DNA of 64,000 bases. Source: Palauibacter sp965207805. Its GTDB lineage: Bacteria > Gemmatimonadota > Gemmatimonadetes > Palauibacterales > Palauibacteraceae. This document shows positions 34,241 through 43,255 of the stretch, piece after piece. Position 1 is the first letter of the stretch, and the number at the start of each line of letters is the position of its first letter. Position numbers and translations under genes: made by a program. The DNA lies in assembly GCA_965207805.1 (NCBI GenBank), contig OZ242312.1:3224001-3288000 (forward strand), given 5' to 3'. Below the pieces are notes generated by a model. That model did no database searches. It was not told the DNA's origin and saw only the letters and a program-made list of their open reading frames with translations.

Positions 34241-35338
34241 CTAGCGTTCGATTTCGAGCGCGCCGACCCGGGCCGAGTCCTCCAGGAAGGCCCGCGCCGT
34301 CTGCCAGGACACGGCGATGCCCGTCAGCGCCTGGAGCCGCATCGCTTCGTTGCGCATGAAGTCCGCCAGGGAGTTGCCGGGCTCCTCGGACCCGTTGCGC
34401 ATGGCCCGCACGATCCCATCCCAGTCTCCCTCGTACACCACGCCGTTCGGGGCACGCACGCGGTGCACGTCCACGGCCGACGCGTCGGGCGGACGACCGA
34501 ACAGATCGAGCTGGCCCGTGCCCGGTCCGGCCGTCAACCCGTTCGCCCGGGCTTCGACCTCGGCCAGCAGGCGTTCCTCCGGACTCGGTTCCGGCGCCAG
34601 TTCCTCCAGCGCCAGCAGGTAGGGCCGCAACTCCCCGGCGTCGGACGGAAGGTCTTCGAGTCGCCGCTTGAGATCGACGACCCGCCACGCGACGATCGGG
34701 TCGGCCAGGTCCGTCACCGGGATCGTCGCAAGTTGCGCGAGCGCCCCCCGAAAATCGCCGCGTTCGTAGAGCACGTTGCCGTAGAGCGCGCGGGCCTCCG
34801 CGAAACGGGGATCGAGGCGCACCGCCTCGCGGCTCCAGAACAGCGCCCCCTCGGTGTCGCCGTCCCGGTAGAAGGTGAAGGCGAGATCCAGCGCGGCATC
34901 GGGGCTCTCGCGGTCGGCGGCGAGGGCAAGCCGGAAGAATCGCTCCGCCCGGCGCAGGAGACCCTCCCGCAGCAGGCTGCGCCCCACGCAGAGCATGAGT
35001 TCCACGTCCCGATCGTACCCCAGCGTGATGAGGCCTTCGAAGATCTGGAAGGCCGCCGCGCGTTCCCCCAGCTTCAGCAGGACATCTCCCAGCCCGGCGA
35101 GCGCTTCTTCGTGTTCCGGATCGATCCTGAGAACTCCGTCGAAGGCCGCGCGCGCCCAGGCATATTCCTCTCGGGCGAGACGCGTATACCCGAGCGAGAC
35201 GAGGAGCTCGACGGAGTCGGGATAACGGGTGAGGGCCTCCTTGAGGAGGCCAAGCGCCTGATCGAAGTCGCCGGCTTCGTACAGCCGTTGCGCTTCGGCG
35301 TCGAACTGCTCGTAGTTCCAGGAGTCGGAGAGGTTCAA
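34241..35338 (-). CDS. TPR-repeat protein
   Basis: A 365-residue protein with about six tetratricopeptide repeats in the first 230 residues. Repeat units include FDAEAQRLYEAGDFDQALGLLKEAL, EYAWARAAFDGVLRIDPEHEEAL and AERFFRLALAADRESPDAAL, in shortened form of the canonical W4-G8-A20 pattern. The C-terminal part (GTGQLDLFGRPPDASAVDVHRV onward) is not TPR and has no known domain. No signal peptide is seen, so it probably acts in the cytoplasm as an interaction scaffold. TTG 35338 follows a GAGG ribosome site. It is followed closely by the dehydrogenase gene. Confidence 0.78.
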   Translation of the reverse strand: MNLSDSWNYEQFDAEAQRLYEAGDFDQALGLLKEALTRYPDSVELLVSLGYTRLAREEYAWARAAFDGVLRIDPEHEEALAGLGDVLLKLGERAAAFQIFEGLITLGYDRDVELMLCVGRSLLREGLLRRAERFFRLALAADRESPDAALDLAFTFYRDGDTEGALFWSREAVRLDPRFAEARALYGNVLYERGDFRGALAQLATIPVTDLADPIVAWRVVDLKRRLEDLPSDAGELRPYLLALEELAPEPSPEERLLAEVEARANGLTAGPGTGQLDLFGRPPDASAVDVHRVRAPNGVVYEGDWDGIVRAMRNGSEEPGNSLADFMRNEAMRLQALTGIAVSWQTARAFLEDSARVGALEIER

Positions 35339-35466
35339 GTCCGGAACCTCAAGTCAGGAACCCTTCCGACCATGTTCGGCGAGCCAGAGCGGAGCCTTTC
35401 GTTGAAGGACGCTGTTTCAACTTCGGTTGCGATGCCCACGCCAGCAAGTTCGGGGCTCGGATGCGT

Positions 35467-36825
35467 TCACGATTCGAGTGCTTCGCACAATCTCCCCACG
35501 GTCTTCTCATCCACGCCGAGCAGGGTGAGCCGCGTGATCCGCCGTTCGACCAGCTCCGCGACCTCCAGCCACGCATCTCCCAGCGGGACCCGGTCCCCCG
35601 GCTCCGGGATCCGGCCCAGCGTGCCGATCACGTAGCCGGCCACGGTGTCGTATTCCTCGTCTTCGTCGAGATCATCGAGGTCCAGAGCCGCGAGCAGATC
35701 CGTGAACGAGACGCCCCCATCGAGTCCGACCGATCCGTCGGGACCGACCTCCAGCCCCGCCTCCGCCTCGTCGTGCTCGTCGTAGATTTCGCCGACGATC
35801 TCCTCGAGAAGATCCTCCAGCGTGGCGATGCCGTCCGTGCCGCCGAACTCATCGACGACGACGGCCATGTGCGTCTTCCGGGCCCGCATTTCCGCCAGCA
35901 GGTCGTCGACCGCCTTCGACTCGGGGACGAAGAGCGCCTCGCGCATCACGTCCCGCGCCACGAGTCCCGTCGGACGCTCCGCGAGGACTTCCGCGAGCAG
36001 ATCCTTCACGACGATGATGCCGACGATGTCGTCCAGCGAATCGTCCGTGACGGGGAGACGCGAATGTCCCGACTCCGCCGCGACCTGCAGGATGACCTTG
36101 GCCGGATCCGCGGCCCCGACGGCGACGATGTCCGGGCGGGGCGTCATCACCTCCCGAACGACGGTATGAGTGAGGTCGAACACGCCTTCGATCATCGCCT
36201 GTTCGTCCCTCTCCACCATTCCTTCGCGCCGACTCTGTCGAACGAGCACCTCGATCTCGTCCGGACTGTGGGCATGTTCGACGCCGTGCGTGTCGCCGAC
36301 GGGGGCGCGGATCATCCGCAGGAACCACCGGGCCGAGCCGTCGAGCAGCCAGATCGCCGGCGTCGCGACACGGTTGAAGGCGAGGAGAGGACCGGCGAGG
36401 TAACGGCTCACCGTCTCCGGGCGCAGAAGCGCGACGGTCTTCGGCGCGAGTTCGCCGAGTACGATGTGAAGGTAGGTGATGAGGATGAAGGCGACGACGA
36501 TGGCCGTCGTGTGGAGCGCCGCTGCCCCGGCGGCGAAGCCCAGCGCGCCGAACAGAGGCTCGATCGACCGCGCGAGCGCCGGCTCGCCGATCCAGCCCAG
36601 GCCGAGCGACGCGATGGTGATCCCGAGCTGTGTACCGGAGATGGCGCGGTCGAGATCGTCCTGCGCCCTGCGGACGACGCGGGCCAGACGATCGCCGGCA
36701 CCGGCCAGTTCGTCGATGCGGGTCCGTCGCGCGCTGACGAGCGCAAACTCCGCCGCAACGAAGAAGGCGTTCGCCGCTACGAGCGCGAGGACCGCGCCGA
36801 GCCTCAGAGCGAGTCCGAGGTCCAT
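35467..36825 (-). CDS. CNNM/CorC-type membrane protein with CBS pair
   Basis: A 452-residue protein of the HlyC/CorC (hemolysin) family, linked to magnesium or cobalt homeostasis. The DUF21/CNNM membrane domain fills residues 1 to about 180, with helices at the start (LRLGAVLALVAANAFFVAAEF) and ISGTQLGITIASLGLGWIGEP. Two CBS domains follow (VMTPRPDIVAVG and GLVARDVMREALFVPES), then a CorC_HlyC cap domain with VVVDEFGGTDGIATLEDLLEEIVGEI. An acidic loop DLDDLDEDEEY is present. ATG 36825. True hemolytic activity is not implied. Confidence 0.9.
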   Translation of the reverse strand: MDLGLALRLGAVLALVAANAFFVAAEFALVSARRTRIDELAGAGDRLARVVRRAQDDLDRAISGTQLGITIASLGLGWIGEPALARSIEPLFGALGFAAGAAALHTTAIVVAFILITYLHIVLGELAPKTVALLRPETVSRYLAGPLLAFNRVATPAIWLLDGSARWFLRMIRAPVGDTHGVEHAHSPDEIEVLVRQSRREGMVERDEQAMIEGVFDLTHTVVREVMTPRPDIVAVGAADPAKVILQVAAESGHSRLPVTDDSLDDIVGIIVVKDLLAEVLAERPTGLVARDVMREALFVPESKAVDDLLAEMRARKTHMAVVVDEFGGTDGIATLEDLLEEIVGEIYDEHDEAEAGLEVGPDGSVGLDGGVSFTDLLAALDLDDLDEDEEYDTVAGYVIGTLGRIPEPGDRVPLGDAWLEVAELVERRITRLTLLGVDEKTVGRLCEALES

Positions 36826-36928
36826 TCGGCGGTCCGACTAGCGGATGGTGTGGCTCCCGGTCTGTCCGGGGGCGGGGGTTCGTTCAGGCTACGTTACCTC
36901 GTTACCACGCCGGTGGTCCTGGATCGGG

Positions 36929-37177
36929 CTAAACCGGGGCTTCCTGCTTGGATTGCTGAGCCGCGCCTCCGTGCGGGATCGCCGGGGCACAGTACCGCTC
37001 GCCGATGGTGCGCAGGTCAGACAGCTCACTCGGCGTCAACTCCGGATACCGCTCTCCGAGGTACTGGATCGTATCGTCGAACCACTCTCGCCGCTGTTCT
37101 TCTTCCGCGTCGAGCACGCCACAGCGGCGGATGTGGCTGAACAACTCATCGCGGGCTCTGTCACTTGAATTCGGCAC
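36929..37177 (-). CDS. Small conserved hypothetical protein
   Basis: An 82-residue acidic, soluble protein with DELFSHIRRCGVL, EEEQRREWFDDTIQYL and YPELTPSELSDLRTIG, predicted helical. I recall closely similar short proteins in Gemmatimonadota; function unknown. Start choice: GTG 37177 follows AAAGGA at a spacing of six, whereas the longer TTG start at 37195 would place that ribosome site inside the gene. It lies on the same strand as the CNNM gene, about 100 nt upstream of it. Confidence 0.6.
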   Translation of the reverse strand: MPNSSDRARDELFSHIRRCGVLDAEEEQRREWFDDTIQYLGERYPELTPSELSDLRTIGERYCAPAIPHGGAAQQSKQEAPV

Positions 37178-37258
37178 ATGATTTCCTTTGCTCAAGGCAC
37201 CTCCTGCTGGTCGTCGTCACCATACGGGTTTCAAGACTAACCTAGGATGCACCACGGC

Positions 37259-37282
37259 AAAAAGGGAGTGCGGCCCCGCCGC
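37259..37282 (-). terminator. Probable intrinsic terminator of the envelope operon
   Basis: Reading the minus strand after the DUF3108 stop at 37311, a GC stem of five pairs with a 3-nt loop (37282-37270) is followed by a short spacer and five U residues (37263-37259). It is one of very few T-runs in the window, and sits where the six-gene operon should end. Confidence 0.5.
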
Positions 37283-37310
37283 CGCTGCCCCGCCGGAACC
37301 GGTCCGAACG

Positions 37311-38150
37311 TCAGCGATCGGTCTCCGCCGCGTTCTGCTCGAAGCCGCGAAGATACATGTTCACCTGGCCTCGCCTCATGCGGCTCTTGATCTGCACGAT
37401 GAGGCGACGGTCATCGTCCGAGATGAAGACCTCGGCCCGACCGTCCTCTCCGAACAGACCGTCGGTCTGAATGGTCGGACGCAGAACGATCGTGTCGAAC
37501 GTCCCCGCCGGTACACGCACCCGCTCGCGCCGCAGAACCTCCACGACGACGGGATTGCCGTCCTCCTCGAAGTAGCGATCGAACTCGTAGGTCCGGCCGA
37601 TCTCCAGCGGGAGAGTCCGGATCAGGTAGAGGTAGGAGATCTCGTCGAGCGCGCCCGGGGGCATTGGAAGGTCCCGCTGCCGGCGGTGCGGAAGGTAGGC
37701 CTCCGCCTCCTCGTTCCAGTCGTGTCTCGTGGCGGCGAGGGCCTCGTGATCCAGCTCCCAGCGGCGCTGCCTGCGGTACCCTCCCTGCCGGAGGTTCTCT
37801 TCGAAGCGGAGCGACCGGTAGGGATCGGGGGCCAGCCAGCTCACCGTGCGGTCGTCCATCCTGTAGAAGGGGATGCTCCCCTTCATCTCCATCGAGAGCC
37901 GATACGCCGGCGTGCTGCGGATCGTGTCCTGCGCTTCGACCCGGAGGTGCATGCGCCCGAAGTTCACCGGCCCGAACAGCACGGCGTACTCGGAGGTCTC
38001 CCCGATCTCGAACGGCCAGCTCTCGGAGAAGAGGTCATCGGCCACCTGGCCCGCGTTACTCTGCCCCGAGAGGCCGGACGTACCCGGAATCGAAGGGGCC
38101 AGGAGCGCCAGACACGCCACGGCGCCGCGGCGCAGGCTTCGTTTCCGCAT
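37311..38150 (-). CDS. DUF3108 exported protein
   Basis: A 279-residue protein with a signal peptide (MRKRSLRRG then ACLALLAPSIPG) and a DUF3108-like beta-rich body: GETSEYAVLFGPVNFGRMHLRVE, then LEIGRTYEFDRYFEEDGNP, and VRVPAGTFDTIVLRPTIQ near the C-terminus, the last being a strong family mark. DUF3108 proteins resemble lipid-binding or LolA-like half barrels in the periplasm. It closes the envelope operon, one nt after the GT2 stop, which fits a role in outer-membrane lipid or glycolipid traffic. ATG 38150. Exact function unknown. Confidence 0.8.
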   Translation of the reverse strand: MRKRSLRRGAVACLALLAPSIPGTSGLSGQSNAGQVADDLFSESWPFEIGETSEYAVLFGPVNFGRMHLRVEAQDTIRSTPAYRLSMEMKGSIPFYRMDDRTVSWLAPDPYRSLRFEENLRQGGYRRQRRWELDHEALAATRHDWNEEAEAYLPHRRQRDLPMPPGALDEISYLYLIRTLPLEIGRTYEFDRYFEEDGNPVVVEVLRRERVRVPAGTFDTIVLRPTIQTDGLFGEDGRAEVFISDDDRRLIVQIKSRMRRGQVNMYLRGFEQNAAETDR

Positions 38151-38151
38151 G

Positions 38152-38901
38152 TCAGGCCGCCTCGGCGATCCGCCGGCCGATCTCGCGCAGGGCGCGGTCC
38201 CGGCCGGCGGCGAACAGCTGCCGGAGTTGCTCGCCGGCCCGGAAGCGGGCGTCACGGTATCGGCGGAGGGGGTGCGGATCATGCGGAATCTCCTCGAATC
38301 TTCGTACAAACGGCCACACCTGCAGGAGCAGCACGGCGTTGGCGGCCCAGCCCTCGTACTGCACCAGCGGCCCATCGCCGGCGGCGAGAGCGCGTTCCAG
38401 AGCGAACAACCTATATAACCGAAGAGACGCATAAGGGTCCGTCACGGCTGGAGCCGACAGCAGTTGACGGGCGCAGAGCCGGCCGCCGGCCCGGGTCAGA
38501 CGCCGTGTGAAGGGTTCCGAATCACCGCGCGCGACCGTGACCAGATCGGCGCCGCCTTCGAAGCGCCGCAGCATCTCCGGCAAGCGCTCGGGCGGATCGG
38601 AAAAATCACCCTGCATGGAGACGAAAGCGTCGCGCCGCGGATAGCCCGAGCGGCGAAGCGTCGCCCGGATCAGCCGGTCGAGGCTCGCGGCGTAGCCCAT
38701 CCGCGCTTCGTTGCGGAGTACGGTCAGCGGGAGCACCCGCGGGTACCGCTCGAGCGCCTCGTCCGTCCCGTCGTCCGAGGCGTCGTCGCAGACGAGCACG
38801 TGAAACTGCCGCCGCTCGCCGTAGAGCAGTTCGCGGATGCGCCACAGCAGCGGACCGATCGTCTCGCGCTCGTTGTGAACCGGAATCCCGATGTGAATCA
38901 C
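38152..38901 (-). CDS. Family 2 glycosyltransferase
   Basis: A 249-residue GT-A fold enzyme. VIHIGIPVHNERETIG opens the nucleotide-sugar domain, VCDDASDDGTDE supplies the first Asp residues, and SMQGDFSDPPERLPEML is a DxD-like acceptor/metal segment. No membrane helix is evident. GTG 38901 overlaps the LpxL-like gene stop as GTGA; this start places the family motif right at the N-terminus, while a longer frame would be a shadow. It probably adds a sugar to the lipid A or core glycan built by the operon. Donor and acceptor are unknown. Confidence 0.82.
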   Translation of the reverse strand: MIHIGIPVHNERETIGPLLWRIRELLYGERRQFHVLVCDDASDDGTDEALERYPRVLPLTVLRNEARMGYAASLDRLIRATLRRSGYPRRDAFVSMQGDFSDPPERLPEMLRRFEGGADLVTVARGDSEPFTRRLTRAGGRLCARQLLSAPAVTDPYASLRLYRLFALERALAAGDGPLVQYEGWAANAVLLLQVWPFVRRFEEIPHDPHPLRRYRDARFRAGEQLRQLFAAGRDRALREIGRRIAEAA

Positions 38902-39833
38902 GCGCCTTCTCCGTGTTGCGCCACCCGCTTCCACCGCCGGTGGAACCAGAAGTACTGCTCCGGTCGCCGCTCCACCTCCCTCTCCAGCACCCGAACCCAT
39001 CCCTTCGTGACCTCGACCGGATCGCCGGCGGCGCCGGATCCGCCGCCGCCGATCTCTTCATGGACGATCCTGTACCCCGCCGGGTCTCGCACCAGAGCCG
39101 CGAAGAAGAGAGGGACATCGGCCGCGAGACACAAACGTGCCGGGGCGAGCGACGTCCAGGCGGGGCGGCCCAGGAAGTCGATCGGGGCGCTGCCGCGCCG
39201 GGTGTGCTGATCGGCCACGAGGGCCAGGACCCGGCCCGAGCGCAGCGCGTCGAGCGCCGGACGCGCCGCCGCGTCGCGGTCGAGCACCTCCAGCCCGAGC
39301 CGCGCGCGCAGGTCGCGGAGCCGACGGCCGAAGGCGCCTCGCTGGCGCTGCACTACGGTCGTCACGCGCACTCCCAGCGCTCGCACGGCGGCGCCGCCGA
39401 GCTCCCAGTTGCCAAGGTGCCCGGCGACGATCACGGCGCCATCGCGCTCCGCGACCGCCGCTTGCAGACGCGGGCCGAGCCCGGCCACGTCGACGACGCG
39501 AGACAGCGTTCGCTCGATTCGGGACGGACTGCCCATGAGGAGCGCGGCCTCCCGGCCGAAGTGCCGGTAGCAGGCGCGAGCCGTGTCGCGCACCCAGCGC
39601 GGCGTCGCGGCGGGGAAGCTCGCGGCGAGCTGGGACTCGACGACGCGGCGACGCACGCGGAGCGGGTCGCGACACAGCGTCCCGAGCGCCCGGCCGGCGG
39701 CCAGCGCCACCGGTTCCGGCGCGGCGCGCAGCCCGAGATGCAGACCGGCGACGCCGCCGTCCACGAGCGCGTCCGCAAGCCGCCGGCCGCCGCTCCGGCC
39801 ACGCCGGGCGTCCCGGCCGGCCCGGTCGGTCAC
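38898..39833 (-). CDS. LpxL/HtrB-like lauroyl acyltransferase
   Basis: A 311-residue lysophospholipid acyltransferase-family protein expected to add a secondary acyl chain to lipid A. The catalytic HX4E motif is in AGHLGNWELGG; RRGSAPIDFLGR and the C-terminal YFWFHRRWK segments are typical of LpxL/LpxM. The N-terminal 30 residues are unusually Arg/Gly-rich. GTG 39833 overlaps the ABC transporter stop (GTGA), and the GT2 gene overlaps its own end, so the three are coupled. Acyl donor and exact position are not visible. Confidence 0.85.
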   Translation of the reverse strand: MTDRAGRDARRGRSGGRRLADALVDGGVAGLHLGLRAAPEPVALAAGRALGTLCRDPLRVRRRVVESQLAASFPAATPRWVRDTARACYRHFGREAALLMGSPSRIERTLSRVVDVAGLGPRLQAAVAERDGAVIVAGHLGNWELGGAAVRALGVRVTTVVQRQRGAFGRRLRDLRARLGLEVLDRDAAARPALDALRSGRVLALVADQHTRRGSAPIDFLGRPAWTSLAPARLCLAADVPLFFAALVRDPAGYRIVHEEIGGGGSGAAGDPVEVTKGWVRVLEREVERRPEQYFWFHRRWKRVAQHGEGA

Positions 39834-41665
39834 GGTTGCGAGACGCGTTCGAGCTGGTGGCCGAAGAGTCGCCGGTACGGCCCGCCGCGAGACACGAGCG
39901 CGTCGTGGCGGCCGGCGTCCACAAGTCGCCCGCGCTCGAGGACGAAGATCCGGTCGGCCTCGCGCACCGTGGAGAGCCGGTGGGCGACCACGATCACGGT
40001 GCGGCCGCGAAACCCTTCCGCCGCCGTCCAGAGCGCCGTCTCCGTTTCAGCATCCACCGCCGACGTGGCTTCGTCCAGGATGAGGATCGGGGGATCGCGG
40101 AAGATGGCCCGCGCGATCCCGATGCGCTGGCGCTGGCCCGTAGACAGACGCACGCCGCGATCGCCGAGCACGGTGTCGTAGCCATCGGGCAGTCCCGCGA
40201 TGAAGCCGTGCGCGCCGGCCGTCCGCGCCGCCGCCTCGACCGCGGCCGGGTCCGGCGTGTCCTCCCCGTAGGCGATGTTCGCCGCCACGGTGTCGTGGAA
40301 GAGCACCGCCTCCTGCCCCACGAGACCGATGAGCCGGCGGAGGGAGTCCACCGAGAACTCCCGGATGTCCGTCCCATCGATTGTGACCCGTCCCGACTGC
40401 GGGTCCGCAAACCTCGGCAGCAGGTCGACCAGCGTGGATTTTCCGCTCCCCGACGAGCCGACGATGGCGACGACGGAGCCGCGCGGGATGACGATGTCGA
40501 TGCCTCGCAGCGCGGCCCGCCCCGGCTCGTAGGCGAAGCTGACGCCCTCGTAGCGGACCTCCCGTTCGGGACCCGTCGCGATCCGCGACCCGCCCGCCGG
40601 CTCCGGGTCCTGGTCGAGGATCTCGAAGAAGCGGTCCGCCGCGGCGAGCCCCTGCGCGGCGAGGGCCGGATACTGCGCGAACCCCTTCACCGGCGTGATG
40701 GCGCGCAGCGCGATGGTCACGAAGGCCACGAACTGCTCGGGCGCGATCGACCCGGCACCGCCCACGAACGACGCTCCGATCCAGACGAGCCCAAGTGCCA
40801 CGACGGACGCGAGCACCTCGGAAAGGGGCGAGGCGAGGTGTCGGGTCGTGGCCGCGGCGATCCGCTTGCGGCTGAACGCGTCGGAACGGCGGCGAAAGCG
40901 CTCCTTCTCGAAGTCCTCGGCGACCCTCGACTTCACAAGCCGCACCGCGCCGAGCGATTCCTGCAGCGCCGAGACGAGTTCTCCGTGGTCATCCCAGGTG
41001 CGGCGGAACCTTTCGCGCAGCCGTCCGAGCAGCGGCCGCAGGCCGAGCCACACGAGCGGCACGAGGATGACGGCGATCAGCGCGAGCCTCCACGAGAGAG
41101 CGAACAGCGCCACCGCGTAGGCCGCGAGCGTCGCCACCTGGCGAACGGCCTGCGCGAGCGCATCCGTCACGACGGGCTTCGCCTCCCCCGCGTCCGTGAT
41201 CACGCGCGCGATCAACTGGCCCACCTTTCCGCGCTCGAAGAAGGCGAGCGGCAAGTGCTGGAGGTGCGCGTGCACCGCGTTGCGCACATCGCGGACAAGA
41301 AACTCCTGGGTGCGGATCGAGAGCGCCCGCCCCCCTACGATGCAGAGGTTCTTGAGGAGGAGCGCGGCGAGCACCAGCACACACACGGCCCGCAGCCCGT
41401 CCAGTCCGGCTTCCGGGCCGAGCCATCCCCCCGCGATCCCGTCGATGAAGCGCTCCGCCGCGTTCCGTCCGCCGCCGGGCAGGGGAGGCCCCATGCCGAA
41501 GAGCGAGCGGAGGAACGGGATGAGCAGGAGGAGGCTGAACGCCTCGAGTCCGGCCGCGAGCACGCCGAGCGCCAGGCTCGCGAGGAAGGTCCAGCGATAG
41601 GGGCTCAGGAACCGGAGCAGCCGCCGGTACGAGGACGCGCCCTCGCCGCTCCGGCCCGGGTTCAT
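39830..41665 (-). CDS. MsbA-like lipid ABC exporter
   Basis: A 611-residue half-transporter with an N-terminal six-helix exporter domain (about 1-340) and a C-terminal ATPase. Walker A is GSSGSGKST, the Q-loop is GLVGQEAVLF, Walker B is ILILDEATSAVD, and the H-loop is VVAHRLS. The signature reads LSTGQ instead of the usual LSGGQ, a tolerated variant. In this operon it most likely flips a lipid A or LPS precursor across the inner membrane, as MsbA does. Start ATG 41665 is 4 nt after the PorX-like stop. Alternative substrates such as other lipids or peptides cannot be excluded. Confidence 0.88.
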   Translation of the reverse strand: MNPGRSGEGASSYRRLLRFLSPYRWTFLASLALGVLAAGLEAFSLLLLIPFLRSLFGMGPPLPGGGRNAAERFIDGIAGGWLGPEAGLDGLRAVCVLVLAALLLKNLCIVGGRALSIRTQEFLVRDVRNAVHAHLQHLPLAFFERGKVGQLIARVITDAGEAKPVVTDALAQAVRQVATLAAYAVALFALSWRLALIAVILVPLVWLGLRPLLGRLRERFRRTWDDHGELVSALQESLGAVRLVKSRVAEDFEKERFRRRSDAFSRKRIAAATTRHLASPLSEVLASVVALGLVWIGASFVGGAGSIAPEQFVAFVTIALRAITPVKGFAQYPALAAQGLAAADRFFEILDQDPEPAGGSRIATGPEREVRYEGVSFAYEPGRAALRGIDIVIPRGSVVAIVGSSGSGKSTLVDLLPRFADPQSGRVTIDGTDIREFSVDSLRRLIGLVGQEAVLFHDTVAANIAYGEDTPDPAAVEAAARTAGAHGFIAGLPDGYDTVLGDRGVRLSTGQRQRIGIARAIFRDPPILILDEATSAVDAETETALWTAAEGFRGRTVIVVAHRLSTVREADRIFVLERGRLVDAGRHDALVSRGGPYRRLFGHQLERVSQP

Positions 41666-41669
41666 CGAG

Positions 41670-43244
41670 TCACCGTGGCGTGAGCAGCGCGGCCGGAAGC
41701 ACCATCTCGTCGGGGCTCACCCCGCCGTGCAGGAAACTGTCCCGGTACCGGTTCTGGTATTCACGCAGCCTCGTCGGATAGACGAAGAAGTAGTCCTCGC
41801 GACAGAGGGCGAAGGTCTGGTTCATCCCACCGGGAGGCAGCCTCCATTCGTCCGCGTCCGAAGTCGACATGACCGCGGCCGGGTTCTCCACCTTCATGTC
41901 GGCGCCGATCTTGTAGCGCAGACTCGTCGACGCGTCGCGTCCGGCGTAGATCGTGGCGGGCCGGCGGCAGTGAATCGAACCGTGGTCCGTCGTCAGGAGG
42001 ACCCTGACTCCCCGCTGCGCGGCCAGCCGCAGCGCCTTCAGCGCCGGTGAACGCTCGAACCAGGTCACGGTGAGCGAGCGCAGGGCGCTGCTGTCCTGCG
42101 CCATCTCCAAAATCAGGCGCGACCGCGCCCTCCCGTGCGTGAGCATGTCCACGAATCCGAACACAAGCGCCGTGGCCGAAGGGGACGACAGGTAACCGCC
42201 GAGCCGCGTCAGCATGGGCTCGCTCTCCTGGGCCGAGAAGATCTTCTCGTAGTGCACGGGGATCCGCGACGCGGTCAGTTCGTGGATATGCCGCTCGAAG
42301 AGCTCGTCCTCGAACGAGTTGTAGCCGATCTCGCTCCCCTTCTCCCACCACTCCGGACGGCTCTCGGCGAGTTCGTCCGCGAAGATGCCTCCGAAGATCG
42401 CGTTGCGCGCGAACGGGGTCGCCGTCGGCAGGAGCCCCGCGTAGAGCGCCTCCTCGATCTCGAAGTATTCGCTGACGATGGGGAGGACAGCCCGCCACTG
42501 GTCCAGCCGCATGCAGTCCATCACGACGAGCAGCGCCGCCGGATCCTCGTCGAGGATCGGTCGAAAGAAGCGGGGCAGCACGTCCACGGAGAGGGTCGGC
42601 CCCCGCTCGCCTCCCTCGTGTACCCACTCCCCGTACCGATCCGCCACGAGATCGCAGAACCCCCGGCTCAGGTCGGTGTGCAGCCCGTTGAGGATCTCGC
42701 GCAGGCCCGACTCGCCGGCCTCCTCCAGCTTCAGGTCCCAGTCGACCAGCTCCGAGTACAGGTCGGCCCAGTCCCGCCACGACGCGGCGGTGGAGACCCG
42801 CTCCCGCAGCTCGCCGAAGCGGCGGGAGAAATCGCGCGTGATGTGCTCGTGGCGCAGGGCCGGGCCGGCGAGGAGCCGGGTCACGACCGACAGGACCTGC
42901 CGGGGACTCGTCGGTTTGACGATGTAGTCGTCCGCCCGCCGCCCGATCGCCTCGTGCATGGTCGATTCTTCTTCGCTCTTCGTGACCATCACTACGGGGA
43001 GGCGCGGGGCGGAACTCCGGATGCGGTCGAGAACCTCGATTCCGCGCAGCCCCGGCATTCGCTCATCCAGCAGCACGAGATCGTAGGACGCGGCCGTCAG
43101 GAGCTCCATCGCGTCCTGACCATTCATCACGGCATCGACGTGATACCCCGAGGAGCGCAGCAGCATGAGATGCGGACGCAGCAGGTCGACTTCGTCGTCC
43201 ACCCAGAGGATCCGGCCCGCCACGGTCTTCGTCCCTTCGGTCAT
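41670..43244 (-). CDS. porX: PorX-like response regulator with PglZ domain
   Basis: A 524-residue two-component effector. The REC domain has acidic Asp16/Asp17, phospho-acceptor Asp60 in LVLLDERMPG, VVMVTKS and IVKPTSP. A helical linker is followed by a PglZ alkaline-phosphatase-type domain with Asp243 in VVMDCMRLD, candidate nucleophile Thr276 in ATPFARNAIFGG, and metal ligands Asp420/His421 in LTTDHGS. This matches PorX of Bacteroidota, which controls type IX secretion and hydrolyses oligonucleotide messengers. Here it sits between a heptosyltransferase-like gene (11 nt) and the MsbA-like gene (4 nt), so a role in envelope-glycolipid control is inferred. No cognate histidine kinase is in the window. 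Confidence 0.88.
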   Translation of the reverse strand: MTEGTKTVAGRILWVDDEVDLLRPHLMLLRSSGYHVDAVMNGQDAMELLTAASYDLVLLDERMPGLRGIEVLDRIRSSAPRLPVVMVTKSEEESTMHEAIGRRADDYIVKPTSPRQVLSVVTRLLAGPALRHEHITRDFSRRFGELRERVSTAASWRDWADLYSELVDWDLKLEEAGESGLREILNGLHTDLSRGFCDLVADRYGEWVHEGGERGPTLSVDVLPRFFRPILDEDPAALLVVMDCMRLDQWRAVLPIVSEYFEIEEALYAGLLPTATPFARNAIFGGIFADELAESRPEWWEKGSEIGYNSFEDELFERHIHELTASRIPVHYEKIFSAQESEPMLTRLGGYLSSPSATALVFGFVDMLTHGRARSRLILEMAQDSSALRSLTVTWFERSPALKALRLAAQRGVRVLLTTDHGSIHCRRPATIYAGRDASTSLRYKIGADMKVENPAAVMSTSDADEWRLPPGGMNQTFALCREDYFFVYPTRLREYQNRYRDSFLHGGVSPDEMVLPAALLTPR

Positions 43245-43255
43245 GTGCCGCCTTC